Source: an uncultured Christensenella sp. (GTDB lineage: Bacteria; Bacillota; Clostridia; Christensenellales; UBA1242). From it: a stretch of DNA of 64,000 bases. Under the pieces are notes generated by a model. That model was not told where the DNA came from. It did no database searches and was given only the letters and a program-made list of their open reading frames with translations. The position numbers and the translations under genes were made by a program. The stretch is taken from positions 128,461-192,460 of the forward strand of contig CASFFG010000001.1 of NCBI GenBank assembly GCA_949293905.1, written 5' to 3'. Position 1 is the stretch's first letter. Each line of letters begins with the position of its first letter. This document shows, one piece after another, positions 24,610-34,059 of this stretch.

Positions 24610-24996
24610 ATGGGATTAATTAAATATCTATATTGGAAAAAAGAGTTAAAAGAAGTTGAAAGTAAAGAGGATTATCTTGAATATGCTTTTAGAGAAATGC
24701 GTTATAATTCTAGCATCAATTATGCTTCGAGAATGTCGACTCTATATAACTTAATTTTAGGTTATAAAATTCTAGCACAAACATTTATTAATTCTAGTTA
24801 TGAAGTGCTAAAAAAAGTAAATAGCGAAAAAAAGAGACAAACTATTGAATCCGCTATCTCACACACCAAAAAAGTTATTGAATCATGTGATGCAAAATAC
24901 CAAGAGACAAAGGAATTTTGTGCTAATCATGAGCCTAGCCGTTTGGAAAGGTATCTGGCTGAAAATGTTGATATTATTAAGCATAACAAAAAATAA
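24610..24996 (+). CDS. Unrecognised small helical protein
   Basis: 128 residues, predicted all-helical and charged, with no signal peptide and no clear membrane segment. Cys at 97 and 107 (in SCDAKYQETKEFCANHE) stand near the C-terminus. I do not recognise a family. It has a near-consensus promoter, GGGGAG at the right distance and a terminator at 25098, so it is a real transcription unit. It is one of only a few plus-strand genes here and sits inside the otherwise conserved ffh-rpsP interval. Confidence 0.7.
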   Translation: MGLIKYLYWKKELKEVESKEDYLEYAFREMRYNSSINYASRMSTLYNLILGYKILAQTFINSSYEVLKKVNSEKKRQTIESAISHTKKVIESCDAKYQETKEFCANHEPSRLERYLAENVDIIKHNKK

Positions 24997-25097
24997 AAAT
25001 TGTTAGTGATAAAGGGTATATTTATCAAATTGGTTAAATATTTAAAGTTAAAATAAAATAAGAAAACAAATCGAATATAGATGAATTCTAACGTTAT

Positions 25098-25132
25098 AAA
25101 AAAAGACTATCAAAATATATATAGTCTTTTTT
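25098..25132. terminator. Bidirectional terminator between the gene at 24610 and ffh
   Basis: Arms AAAAAAGACTAT (25099-25110) and ATAGTCTTTTTT (25121-25132) give a stem with A-run before and T-run after, usable on both strands by two converging genes. Confidence 0.9.
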
Positions 25133-25136
25133 ATTT

Positions 25137-26489
25137 TTAAAAATTACCACCCATTAGGTTTTTCATCATTTTTAATTTACCGCCATATGCTTTTGGATTC
25201 TTCATCATTTTCATTAATTCTTTGGACTGATTGAATTGCTTGATGAGTTGGTTTACATCGCTAACTTGTACGCCTGCGCCTTTTGCAATTCGCTGTCTAC
25301 GCGAACCATTTATAATTCCTGGGTCTTTCCTTTCTTTAGCGGTCATAGATTGAATTATCGCTTTATTTCTATCTAGTGACTTTTCGTCAATCATATCTTC
25401 AATTTGTTTCAACTTCCCACTGACACCCGGCATCATGGATAGAACTGATTTTAATCCACCCATTTTTTTGAGTGAATTTACCTGTTCAATATAGTCGTTA
25501 AGGTCGAAACTATTTTCGCGGAACTTTCGCTCCATCTCTTGCGCGGTTTTTTCATCAACTGCCTGTTGTGCCTTATCAATTAGAGTTAAAACATCGCCCA
25601 TACCAAGAATTCTTGACGCCATTCTATCTGGGTAAAACGGTTCTAAGTCGGTCAATTTCTCGCCCACGCCAACGAATTTAATAGGTTTACCTATTACTGA
25701 ACGAATGGAAAGCGCTGCACCACCACGAGTATCTCCGTCGATTTTAGTGAGTACTACGCCCGTGACATCAAGTGCATCATTAAATGCCTTTGATACAGAA
25801 ACTGCTTCCTGCCCAATCATTGAGTCGATTACGAGCAGAATTTCGGTAGGATTGATTTCTTTTTTAATGCGCTTTAACTCTTCCATTAGTTTTTCATCAA
25901 TTTGAAGGCGACCCGCAGTATCTATGATAACAGTATCGAGAGCGAATTTTTCCGCATATTTTATTGCTTCTTTACATGTCTTTACAGGGTCTTGTGTTCC
26001 GCGCTCAAAAACATCAATTTGGATAGACTTGCCTAGCACTTTTAATTGGTCAATAGCGGCTGGTCGATATATATCGCATGCAACAAGGATAGGTTTTTTA
26101 CCTTCCTTTTTCAATTTCAGCGCGAGTTTTCCAGACAAGGTCGTTTTACCACTACCCTGTAATCCGCACATCATTATTATAGTAGGCGGTTTTGGAGACA
26201 CAAGCAATTTTTGGTTCTCTCCGCCCATGAGTGCGGTCAACTCGTCGCGCACGATTTTAATTACTTGCTGAGTTGGAGTTAAACTCTTTAAAATCTCTTC
26301 ACCAACTGCTTTTTCACTGACTTTATTGATAAAATCTTTTGCTACAGTAAAATTGACATCTGCTTCAAGTAGAGCTACGCGAATTTCACGCATTGCTTCC
26401 TTAATCTCGAGAGCCGTAAGTTTTCCGCGTTTCGTCATCTTACTAAATATATGATTTAATCGCTCGCTTAAATTTGAAAATACTGCCAT
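25137..26489 (-). CDS. ffh: Signal recognition particle GTPase Ffh
   Basis: SRP54-type GTPase that recognises signal sequences with the SRP RNA. 450 residues: N domain, G domain with GLQGSGKT (109-116), DTAGR and TKIDGDTRGG, and a C-terminal M domain rich in Met with SRRQRIAKGAG. It starts where ylxM ends (one-base overlap region), with GGAGG upstream. Confidence 0.97.
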   Translation of the reverse strand: MAVFSNLSERLNHIFSKMTKRGKLTALEIKEAMREIRVALLEADVNFTVAKDFINKVSEKAVGEEILKSLTPTQQVIKIVRDELTALMGGENQKLLVSPKPPTIIMMCGLQGSGKTTLSGKLALKLKKEGKKPILVACDIYRPAAIDQLKVLGKSIQIDVFERGTQDPVKTCKEAIKYAEKFALDTVIIDTAGRLQIDEKLMEELKRIKKEINPTEILLVIDSMIGQEAVSVSKAFNDALDVTGVVLTKIDGDTRGGAALSIRSVIGKPIKFVGVGEKLTDLEPFYPDRMASRILGMGDVLTLIDKAQQAVDEKTAQEMERKFRENSFDLNDYIEQVNSLKKMGGLKSVLSMMPGVSGKLKQIEDMIDEKSLDRNKAIIQSMTAKERKDPGIINGSRRQRIAKGAGVQVSDVNQLIKQFNQSKELMKMMKNPKAYGGKLKMMKNLMGGNF

Positions 26490-26806
26490 TAGTTGTCCTC
26501 CAAAATTGAGATAATCTTATTTTTTAAACTTTCATCTATCTTATCTAAATTAGTTTCAAGTAAAGAGAGAATTTTTCTATCGCGAGAAAGAAATTTGAGC
26601 ATTTCTTCCGTGCGTTTTAGGGTCAAAACCGCTTTATCTAGGGTATCTTTAACCGCCTGTCGCGAGATATTTAACTCATCACTCACTTCTTGCAATGAAA
26701 GATTATTATCGACATACATAGATAAAATTTCGCGCTGTTTTTCTGTCAATAATTTTCCATAATATTTATTTAATATAGCAATTTCTACTCGCTCTTGAAT
26801 ATCCAT
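26489..26806 (-). CDS. ylxM: YlxM/p13 family putative SRP-associated regulator (UPF0122)
   Basis: 105 residues. A sigma-70-region-4-like helix-turn-helix (LTEKQREILSMYVDNNLSLQEVSDEL, broken here at 20 residues: LTEKQREILSMYVDNN, then LSLQEVSDELNISRQAV). YlxM proteins sit next to ffh and ftsY and are thought to bind SRP. The position between ftsY and ffh is exactly conserved. Confidence 0.92.
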   Translation of the reverse strand: MDIQERVEIAILNKYYGKLLTEKQREILSMYVDNNLSLQEVSDELNISRQAVKDTLDKAVLTLKRTEEMLKFLSRDRKILSLLETNLDKIDESLKNKIISILEDN

Positions 26807-26811
26807 ATCGC

Positions 26812-27675
26812 CTACATTAAAATCTTATTGACAAAACTTTCTGGGTCGAATACTGCTAAGTCGTCCACGCTTTCACCATAGCCTGTAAACACGATTGGAA
26901 CTTTAAGTTCATTGATTATAGGATAAACTACCCCGCCTTTTGCCGTCCCGTCAAGTTTTGTTAGAACAATTCCGTCAATATTCACGCTATCTTTAAATGC
27001 CTTTACTTGTGCTATCGAATTTTGACCGATTGATGCGTCTAGTACAATTAGGTTCAATTTTTTTGCCTCTGGGTACTCACGATTAACTATATTATTAATC
27101 TTCTCTAACTCTTTCATTAAGTTAGTCTTTGTTTGCAATCTTCCAGCAGTATCTACAATTAGGACATCGTTTTTCTTCGCTTTCATGCTGGTTATCGCGT
27201 CAAAGACTACGGACGCAGAATCCGCGCCTTCCCCTTGCTTTACTATCTTGGTCTTCAATTTTTCCGCCCAAATGCTAAGTTGCTCGGTTGCTCCTGCGCG
27301 GAAAGTATCACCTGCTGCAAGTAAAACAGACTTCTTCTTACTGGTAAAGAATTTGGTCATTTTAGCAATAGAGGTTGTCTTACCAACACCGTTCACTCCC
27401 ACAACTGTAATTATAAGCGGATAACTAAATTCTATAGGTTCAGCGTCAAGTTTTTCAATTAGTAAATTTTTTAGTTCGATTTGTGCATGCTCAATATCTT
27501 TAATCAATTTCTTTTTACAAACATCTCGCAATTCGTCCATAATGTCTAGTGCGGTTTCTACTCCCATATCGCTAGAAATAAGAACGGATTCAAGTTCGTC
27601 ATAAAAATCGTCATTAAGTTCTGTACGCTTAAAAGTATATTTTAGTTTTTCGAAAAACTTTTTAAAAATACCCAT
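26812..27675 (-). CDS. ftsY: SRP receptor GTPase FtsY
   Basis: Docks SRP at the membrane. 287 residues: short N domain, then GTPase motifs GVNGVGKT (93-100), DTAGRLQT, TKLDGTAKGG and GYGESVDDL. The acidic A domain found in E. coli is absent, as usual for Bacillota. It lies 21 bases after smc with AGGAG. Confidence 0.97.
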   Translation of the reverse strand: MGIFKKFFEKLKYTFKRTELNDDFYDELESVLISSDMGVETALDIMDELRDVCKKKLIKDIEHAQIELKNLLIEKLDAEPIEFSYPLIITVVGVNGVGKTTSIAKMTKFFTSKKKSVLLAAGDTFRAGATEQLSIWAEKLKTKIVKQGEGADSASVVFDAITSMKAKKNDVLIVDTAGRLQTKTNLMKELEKINNIVNREYPEAKKLNLIVLDASIGQNSIAQVKAFKDSVNIDGIVLTKLDGTAKGGVVYPIINELKVPIVFTGYGESVDDLAVFDPESFVNKILM

Positions 27676-27696
27676 TTACTCTCCTATTTTGCATTA

Positions 27697-30600
27697 CTAA
27701 CTGGCTTGCTGGTCTACCACTTTAACCGCGTCCGCAAGTTTTACAGATACAGTCTTTGAAACTCCCTTCTCTTCCATGGTCACACCATATAATGAATCGG
27801 CGAGTTCCATAGTAGGTTTTCTATGCGTGATGACGATAAATTGTGTTTCGTCACTGAATCGTTTTAAGTATCTTGCGTATCGCTCAATATTCGCGTCATC
27901 TAGCGCTGCTTCTATCTCGTCTAGGAAACAGAATGGCATAGGTTTTAGTTTTAATATAGCGAACAATATTGCTATTGCAGTCATTGTCTTCTCTCCACCC
28001 GACAATAACGAGATTTGCTGTAACACCTTACCCGGTGGTTGCGCGATTATTTCAACGCCCGCAGTGAGAGGGTCTTCACTAGGGAGAAGTTCGAGTCGAG
28101 CATTACCGCCACCAAACAACTCTTTAAATACCTTAGTGAAATTCTCCTGAATTTTTACAAACTCGGTGTTAAATTTCTCTAACATTTCGTTTGATAAATC
28201 TTTAATAATCGTGACTGCGTCTTCTTCAGCCTTCCTTAAATCTTCAATTTGGGCGTTCATTTCTTCATATCTAGCACCTTCTGTCTTATACTCTTCAATC
28301 GCATTTATGTTGATGTATCCTAACGCGGTGATTTGAGTCTTAGTTCTACTAATTTGAATCATGGTTTCTTTAATATCGAAATCTTCGCCTTGGTCTTTGA
28401 AAGGTAGACAATCGTTATATGTCATCTCGTACTCTTCATAGATACGCTCTTGCATATTCTCGATGTCGGTATCTACTTTCTGCAATTTATTATTTTCTTG
28501 ATAGATTTTGTTATTAATATTAGAAATATCCGCAGTAAGTTGTGCCTTTTTATCGTCTAGCGACTTTAATTCCTGCATGAGTGATTGTTTAAATTCATCA
28601 AACTGACTAAGGGTGTTGTTTAATTTATCCAACTCTTCCTTAATTCTTATAGTCTCACTATCTTCGCTCTTTAAATTGTTCATACGAACTGCTTCGTCAT
28701 ATACGCGACTTTGACTATCTAATTCGGCTTGGATTTGCTCGATAGATTTTTTTAGAGTCGCGATTTCTTGGTTTTGAGTTTCAATATCCTTATTTAGTGC
28801 GCGTATCTTCTCTTCGGTAGACGCGATTTGAACCTTTGATGCAGTAATATCTTCCTGATACTCTTCGCGCTTTTTCTTTAACTCTTCGTACGCTGTTTTA
28901 TCCGTATTCTCAGTTAAGTTTGCTTTTGTTGTGTCATAGTCAAGTTCGGCTTGGTCAATTGAGTTGATTTTGGAATTTAAGTCATTTACTATGTTTTCCG
29001 CCACCTTAACTTGACTACTAATTGAGAATATTTCTTCTTCTAGATTAGATAGAGTCGCACGTGTATTCTCAAGTCTAGTGTTATTTGTATAATATTCTGT
29101 ATTTATTGACTGCTGGTTAGTGGTTTCTTGAGTTTTATAATCGTTTAATTTGGTTTGTGCGCTTAGTAGTGAGTTGTATCTATCTTCTGCGTCTTTTAAT
29201 TCTTTTGTACGCTTTTCTATATTCTCGGTCAATGCTTTAATCTCATTTTCCTTAGATAAAAGCGAACTATCATTACTCTTCTTACTACCACCCGACATAC
29301 TACCTTGCGGGGACAATACATCGCCCTCAAGTGTTACAATTCTAAACGAATAGCCCGTGCGTCTAGCAAGAGTTACCGCATTATCAAGATTATCGCATAC
29401 AACAGTTGAGCCTAGTAAACTTTCAATTACTGGTCTAAACTGTGCTTCCGTTTTAACTAACTCGCTAGCAATTCCTAAACAGCCAGTGGACGACAAGAAA
29501 GACCTATCATGCGAACTTAAACTACGCGGTTTTACAGACGTTATAGGTAGGAAGGTTGCTCTCCCTAGTTTCATATCCTTTAAATAGTTGATTAAAGTCT
29601 TTGCATCGTCTTCATTTGCGGTAACGATATTTTGAATACTACCGCCGAGCGCAATCTCTATCGCGGTCTGGAACTTTTGCTCCACTGAGATGATATTACC
29701 AACCACACCCTTAATCGCACTATTAAGGCGCGGATTCTTCTTCCCTTCTTGGAGCAAGCGCTTTACTGCAAATTGATAACCTTCAAAATCTGCCTGTAAA
29801 TTAGATAAAATCGTCCTTCTATTTGTGTCGTTTGATATGGAAGTTTTAAGGGCATAGATAGATTCATTAAGTCGCTCTATCTCAGCATTTACTTGGGCTA
29901 ATTTATTCTCTATTTTTGATAGATTTGATAAGTTTTCACTTCTCTTTTTGGTGAGTTCGTCAACTTTATTTTCAAGTTCATTACACTCTTTTTCAACATT
30001 TGATTTTTGTGAACTTAATTGGTCTAATTTTGCCTTATCTTCTTTAATATTTTCGCTTAATGTGTCGCGCTTTGCTAGATACGCGGATAAATTTGCTTTA
30101 ATATCTGTGATTTTAGATAGATTATCTATCATTGCGCGCTGGTTCTCTTCTTTCTCACCTTCGCTCTTAGTTAACTCATCTATTAAAGACAAATATTTTT
30201 CGCTCATCTCTTGCGATTTCGTGTAAAGAGTGCGCAAGTTACTACTCTCTTCATCACGCATGCTGGTGGCGGAATTTACAAGTGCCACGCGCTGATTTAG
30301 GTCGAGAGTATAACTATCAAGTTGTGCGTTAAGCCTATCGAGTTGCTCTTTTAAATACCTAGTCTGCTCGGTGAGTAGTCTATTATCGCTCTGTTTCTTC
30401 TCAAGCGCGACTGAATTTGATAGCACTTTTTCATGTAGTTCGCTCGCCTTTTTATCGAGTTGATTGATTTCATTTAGCGCCTTGTCGTACTTTGCTTGTT
30501 CAGTTTCCAAACTATTTGTTAGGACATTCAAGTTATCTTGATAGCCTTGTAGTTTAAGGTTTATATCTTCCTTTGTCTGTGCTGCGTGGTCGTACTGATA

Positions 30601-31296
30601 GATATATGCATTGATTTCAAGTTGCTTTAATTTATCCCTATATTCTAGATATTTTTTTGCATCTTCGCTCTGTCGCTTTAATGGCCCTAGTCTACGCTCT
30701 ACTTCGCCAATAATGTCGCTCGCACGACTTAAATTATCACGCACACGAGCAAGTCTATTTTCAGTCTCAGTTTTACGCGCTTTGTACTTTGAAATACCTG
30801 CGGCTTCTTCAAATATTGCACGGCGGTCTTCTGGCTTAGATTGGATAATCTCTTCCACTCGTCCCTGCCCGATAATTGAATAACCGTCCTTACCTATACC
30901 GCTATCGTATAATAGGTCGCGAATATCTTTAAGACGGCATGGTTTACGATTAATTAAATAGTCGCTCTCACCGTTGCGATAGAGTTTACGCGTAATAACT
31001 ACTTCGTCATATTCAATATTAAACCATTTATTCGTATTATCAAAAACTAGGGATACTTCACAATAACTTAACTTCTTTCTCTTCTCAGTGCCGGCAAAAA
31101 TGACGTCTTGCATGCTCTTACCACGCAAAGCCTTACTCGACTGCTCACCGAGTACCCAACGAATAGCGTCGCTCACGTTCGATTTACCACAACCATTCGG
31201 CCCAACAATAGCGGTGATTCCGCCGTCAAAATATATGTGCGTTTCGTCCGCGAATGACTTAAAGCCTGTCATCTCTATTTCTTTAAAAGTTATCAT
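27697..31296 (-). CDS. smc: Chromosome segregation protein SMC
   Basis: Condensin ATPase. 1199 residues: Walker A GPNGCGKS (32-39), two long coiled coils around a hinge (about 500-650, with GVVGNIISVEQKF and GYSFRIVTLEGDVL), and C-terminal signature LLSGGEKTM with Walker B FCFLDEIEAALDD. GAGGGG is the ribosome-binding site. It heads smc-ftsY-ylxM-ffh. rnc, normally directly upstream in Bacillota, lies elsewhere (48.6 kb). Confidence 0.98.
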   Translation of the reverse strand: MITFKEIEMTGFKSFADETHIYFDGGITAIVGPNGCGKSNVSDAIRWVLGEQSSKALRGKSMQDVIFAGTEKRKKLSYCEVSLVFDNTNKWFNIEYDEVVITRKLYRNGESDYLINRKPCRLKDIRDLLYDSGIGKDGYSIIGQGRVEEIIQSKPEDRRAIFEEAAGISKYKARKTETENRLARVRDNLSRASDIIGEVERRLGPLKRQSEDAKKYLEYRDKLKQLEINAYIYQYDHAAQTKEDINLKLQGYQDNLNVLTNSLETEQAKYDKALNEINQLDKKASELHEKVLSNSVALEKKQSDNRLLTEQTRYLKEQLDRLNAQLDSYTLDLNQRVALVNSATSMRDEESSNLRTLYTKSQEMSEKYLSLIDELTKSEGEKEENQRAMIDNLSKITDIKANLSAYLAKRDTLSENIKEDKAKLDQLSSQKSNVEKECNELENKVDELTKKRSENLSNLSKIENKLAQVNAEIERLNESIYALKTSISNDTNRRTILSNLQADFEGYQFAVKRLLQEGKKNPRLNSAIKGVVGNIISVEQKFQTAIEIALGGSIQNIVTANEDDAKTLINYLKDMKLGRATFLPITSVKPRSLSSHDRSFLSSTGCLGIASELVKTEAQFRPVIESLLGSTVVCDNLDNAVTLARRTGYSFRIVTLEGDVLSPQGSMSGGSKKSNDSSLLSKENEIKALTENIEKRTKELKDAEDRYNSLLSAQTKLNDYKTQETTNQQSINTEYYTNNTRLENTRATLSNLEEEIFSISSQVKVAENIVNDLNSKINSIDQAELDYDTTKANLTENTDKTAYEELKKKREEYQEDITASKVQIASTEEKIRALNKDIETQNQEIATLKKSIEQIQAELDSQSRVYDEAVRMNNLKSEDSETIRIKEELDKLNNTLSQFDEFKQSLMQELKSLDDKKAQLTADISNINNKIYQENNKLQKVDTDIENMQERIYEEYEMTYNDCLPFKDQGEDFDIKETMIQISRTKTQITALGYININAIEEYKTEGARYEEMNAQIEDLRKAEEDAVTIIKDLSNEMLEKFNTEFVKIQENFTKVFKELFGGGNARLELLPSEDPLTAGVEIIAQPPGKVLQQISLLSGGEKTMTAIAILFAILKLKPMPFCFLDEIEAALDDANIERYARYLKRFSDETQFIVITHRKPTMELADSLYGVTMEEKGVSKTVSVKLADAVKVVDQQAS

Positions 31297-31310
31297 CAGT
31301 CCCCTCGTCC

Positions 31311-31337
31311 TTTGATTAATCTAGTTGTTTAATCAAA
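31311..31337. promoter_or_regulatory. Inverted repeat upstream of smc
   Basis: TTTGATTAA (31311-31319) and TTAATCAAA (31329-31337) form a perfect 9-base inverted repeat with a 9-base centre, 14 bases before the smc start. It could be an operator or a leader hairpin. Confidence 0.55.
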
Positions 31338-31364
31338 ATAACAATATACGCTTTATATACATAG

Positions 31365-31471
31365 GTCTAAATATTAGACTTATATATTATAGGTCTAATT
31401 GCCATTAGACTAATATATCAAATCCAATATATATTTAGACAATATATATTAAGTCCAATATATATTTAGAC
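31365..31471. promoter_or_regulatory. GTCTAA/TTAGAC box array upstream of smc
   Basis: Boxes lie at 31365-31370 and 31374-31379 (inverted pair), 31393-31399 and 31404-31410 (inverted pair), 31435-31440 and 31466-31471. The arrangement suggests binding sites for a dimeric regulator. No factor can be named. Confidence 0.4.
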
Positions 31472-31482
31472 AATATATATTA
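31423..31482. repeat. Two copies of a 31-base AT-rich tandem repeat
   Basis: A 29-base identical segment occurs at 31423-31451 and 31454-31482; each carries one TTAGAC box. Confidence 0.85.
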
Positions 31483-31684
31483 TAGCAAAAATTAAGATTA
31501 ATCACAAACTATTTTGACCTTAAAGAAAAGAATTTTTTAAGGAAATATTTGCTAAATTAATGTATCTTCTTATAGATTTTGTTTAATTCTTTAAACTTTT
31601 TATCTATCTATTTATAAATTCTCGTCCTTCATTCTCTATAAAATATACAATTTACCTTGCCTAACTAAAAACATGAATTCCGCG

Positions 31685-31713
31685 AAAAAAGCCTACTTAA
31701 TCAAGTAGGCTTT
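31685..31713 (-). terminator. Terminator of the first paralogue
   Basis: GCCTACTT (31691-31698) pairs with AAGTAGGC (31703-31710), followed on the minus strand by six T. Confidence 0.9.
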
Positions 31714-31716
31714 AAT

Positions 31717-32445
31717 TTACTCAGGTTTTGAACCTGTTTCTAGGGTTTTATATGTATCTAGACTTCTTAAAAATTCTAACTTTGCTTCTTCCTTTTTCAT
31801 ATCATCACGAATCCTTAAACTTAATAATAAAACAGGAGTTGCTTCTGAATAGTTATATTCGCTTCGATATTTTCTATATTTAGCGTCTGCATCGTCCATA
31901 CGAGTCTTATCATAGTCAATATTTTCTACTCTGGTCTGTTCAGAATTCAATAACTCGTCGGTATGATCTTTGAAATAATTATCTGTTGCTTGTTTAAATA
32001 GTTCGAGTTCACTACCGTAATATTTAATACGATCGTTATTCTTATAATATTTAATATAAGCGTCATCAAATGCAATATTTCCGTCCAACTCAATCGCTTT
32101 TAATACAAAATTTAAATCATCTTTTAAACTATCTGCTAAGTATGGGAATAAATCTGCTGGATAACTATATCGTATGCCTTCACTTTCCATCATATGTTTA
32201 AATACATCTAAAACAAAATCTTTTGAACGAGTATATTCGCCGTCCAAAATTTCTTTAAAGAAACGAGTGTCGGTGGCGGATAAAACTACTAAATCGTCTC
32301 TTGAAAATTTCATATTAACTAGTAATGGTCTAAGTTCTTCAATGTAGTAATCTTCTAACAATAACTCTCTTGCAAGATCTACATCAGAATTAACATTTAA
32401 ATGCTTTGCTAATGCTTTAATAACCAACTTATTAAAATTGCTCAT
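31717..32445 (-). CDS. Unrecognised protein, tandem paralogue 1 of 3
   Basis: 242 residues, soluble, charged and helical. It shares with the next two genes the blocks LSATDTRFFK, DFVLDVFKH, the YPxD segment, DLNFVLKAIELDGNIAFDD and KYY. A C-terminal coiled-coil-like part ends in FLRSLDTYK and TGSKPE. I do not recognise a family. It has its own consensus promoter, a ribosome-binding site (GGAG) and a terminator. Function unknown. Confidence 0.75.
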   Translation of the reverse strand: MSNFNKLVIKALAKHLNVNSDVDLARELLLEDYYIEELRPLLVNMKFSRDDLVVLSATDTRFFKEILDGEYTRSKDFVLDVFKHMMESEGIRYSYPADLFPYLADSLKDDLNFVLKAIELDGNIAFDDAYIKYYKNNDRIKYYGSELELFKQATDNYFKDHTDELLNSEQTRVENIDYDKTRMDDADAKYRKYRSEYNYSEATPVLLLSLRIRDDMKKEEAKLEFLRSLDTYKTLETGSKPE

Positions 32446-32468
32446 ATTTTTCTCCTTTTGTTGAGCGT

Positions 32469-32496
32469 ATTATAACATAGAATTTCGATTTGTCAA
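32469..32496 (-). promoter_or_regulatory. Promoter of paralogue 1
   Basis: Minus strand TTGACA (32491-32496), 16-base spacer, TATAAT (32469-32474); full consensus. Confidence 0.85.
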
Positions 32497-32522
32497 TACC
32501 TATATTTAAAATTAACTGAATT

Positions 32523-32549
32523 AAAAAAGCCCACGGGTGTGGACTTTAA
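32523..32549 (-). terminator. Terminator of paralogue 2
   Basis: GCCCAC and GTGGAC arms (wobble included) around a short loop, then six T on the minus strand. Very similar to the terminator of paralogue 3. Confidence 0.85.
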
Positions 32550-32550
32550 T

Positions 32551-33234
32551 TTACTCGGGTTTTGAACCTGTTTCGTTTTTAAATGTGTTAAGCGATTTCA
32601 AAAAATTTAATAACTTTGTTTCCTTTTCTAGTCTTTTTGTTAACTCAGCATAATCTTCATTTATCGAAATTGTAAAACCAATTTGAATTCTTGATTTTTT
32701 GAGTGCGTTAATTTGCTCCGCTGTATCTCTAATAGACTTGTCTAGTGAGTATAGTAATCTTTCTTTAAAACTTAACCATGCGTCCTTATAAAATGCTTCA
32801 GCTGAACTTCTTATAAGTTCGTTTTCGTAGTATTTTGGATCAAATTCATCAGTTAATAAAATATTCCCATCAAGTTTTAATGCTTCTACTAAAAAATCTA
32901 AATTTTCTCTTAAATCTGGTGAAATATATGCGAAATAATCCATTGGTGTTTCATATATATTATTCTTTCCAATACTAGCAAAAGTCCTTAATACGAAACC
33001 TGCGTTTGCTTTATACTTATCTCTCACCTTATCTTTAAAAAATTGTAAACTAGCAGACGAAAGTTTTATTAATTCCTTTTCTGTAAACTTCATTACTTTT
33101 AAAAGCGGACGAATCTCATTATAATCGTAATCTTCTTCGAGTAATGCGTAAATTAAATCGGCATCGGTCGCGTCTTTATCTAGGTCAAGTTCTCTTTTTA
33201 ATGCTCTTTTAATCAAATTATTTAGATTTCCCAT
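32551..33234 (-). CDS. Unrecognised protein, tandem paralogue 2 of 3
   Basis: 227 residues, helical and charged. Shared blocks with its neighbours: LSSASLQFFKDK, GFVLRTF, TPMDYFAYISPDL, LDFLVEALKLDGNILLTD and KYYENE. The C-terminus FLKSLNTFKNETGSKPE matches paralogue 1 in its last seven residues. It has its own consensus promoter and AGGAG. No family recognised. Confidence 0.75.
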   Translation of the reverse strand: MGNLNNLIKRALKRELDLDKDATDADLIYALLEEDYDYNEIRPLLKVMKFTEKELIKLSSASLQFFKDKVRDKYKANAGFVLRTFASIGKNNIYETPMDYFAYISPDLRENLDFLVEALKLDGNILLTDEFDPKYYENELIRSSAEAFYKDAWLSFKERLLYSLDKSIRDTAEQINALKKSRIQIGFTISINEDYAELTKRLEKETKLLNFLKSLNTFKNETGSKPE

Positions 33235-33255
33235 ATGTTACTCCTAAATAGAAGA

Positions 33256-33283
33256 ATTATATCATAGTTCCACGATTTGTCAA
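33256..33283 (-). promoter_or_regulatory. Promoter of paralogue 2
   Basis: Minus strand TTGACA (33278-33283), 16-base spacer, TATAAT (33256-33261). Confidence 0.85.
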
Positions 33284-33303
33284 TAGAAAAATCAAATAAA
33301 AAA

Positions 33304-33331
33304 TAAAAAAGCCCACTATTGTGGACTTTAA
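33304..33331 (-). terminator. Terminator of paralogue 3
   Basis: GCCCAC and GTGGAC arms with a short loop, then six T on the minus strand. Confidence 0.85.
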
Positions 33332-33337
33332 AATTCA

Positions 33338-34036
33338 TTAAACGGATTGAATTTGTGTTTTATAAGTATTTAGGCTCTTTAAGAAATTGATTTTCTCTTC
33401 GGCGTGGTTGATTTCGTCTTCTACATTTTCTACCATGCCTGAGAATACAGACATTTTAAACTCGTCTTCTTTTTCTTTAGCCGAATCATAATACGCGTTA
33501 TACTCTTCTTTACTCTCGGCTCTATAGTCTAGCAGAGATTCTTGATCTTTGATGATGTCAATTAATTGGTCTAAATGTTCTTTAAAATAATTATCAACGG
33601 CGGTTTTAAATAGTTCGTTACTATAGTATTTTACACTATCATCAGTTAGCGCGATATATCCGTCCATTTCAGCGACTTTCACCATGAATTTAAGGTCATT
33701 TTTTAAATCGACCGAAATCAAATTTAAATAATCTACTGGATAGAAATATGTGTATCCATCTTCACCATTTTCTAACACTTTTTCAAACATTTTAAGGATA
33801 AAATCTCTGTTCGCTTTAAGTTCATCACTAACCTTATCTTTAAAGAAACCTATATCCATAGCACTTAGAGTAATTAATTCTTCTTCGCTAAATTCCATGC
33901 CTGAGATTATGTTTTTAATGTCTTTATAATCGAAATTTAGAAGCAAACTTTTTACGACATCAAAATCGGTAGCATTTTCGCCTAAATTAAATTTTCTAAT
34001 CACCGCTTCCATTACAAATCTATTAAATCTACTCAT
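33338..34036 (-). CDS. Unrecognised protein, tandem paralogue 3 of 3
   Basis: 232 residues, helical and charged. Shares LSAMDIGFFKDK, DFILKMFE, YPVDYLNLISVDLKNDLKF, EMDGYIALTDD and KYYSNE with the other two. The C-terminus FLKSLNTYK lacks the TGSKPE ending. It has its own consensus promoter and AGGAG. It is first in transcription direction and lies next to ligA. Unknown function. Confidence 0.75.
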   Translation of the reverse strand: MSRFNRFVMEAVIRKFNLGENATDFDVVKSLLLNFDYKDIKNIISGMEFSEEELITLSAMDIGFFKDKVSDELKANRDFILKMFEKVLENGEDGYTYFYPVDYLNLISVDLKNDLKFMVKVAEMDGYIALTDDSVKYYSNELFKTAVDNYFKEHLDQLIDIIKDQESLLDYRAESKEEYNAYYDSAKEKEDEFKMSVFSGMVENVEDEINHAEEKINFLKSLNTYKTQIQSV

Positions 34037-34059
34037 ATTCTCTCCTTAAGTCTCACGGT

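Larger units (their letters stand above)
31297..31716. other. Long AT-rich upstream region of smc with repeated boxes
   Basis: This 420-base gap holds a palindrome next to smc (31311-31337), an array of GTCTAA/TTAGAC boxes (31365-31471), a 31-base tandem repeat (31423-31482), then a featureless part (31485-31680) and the terminator of the next gene (31685-31713). A weak promoter (TTTAGA 31366-31371, TATATT 31343-31348) may drive smc. Confidence 0.6.
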
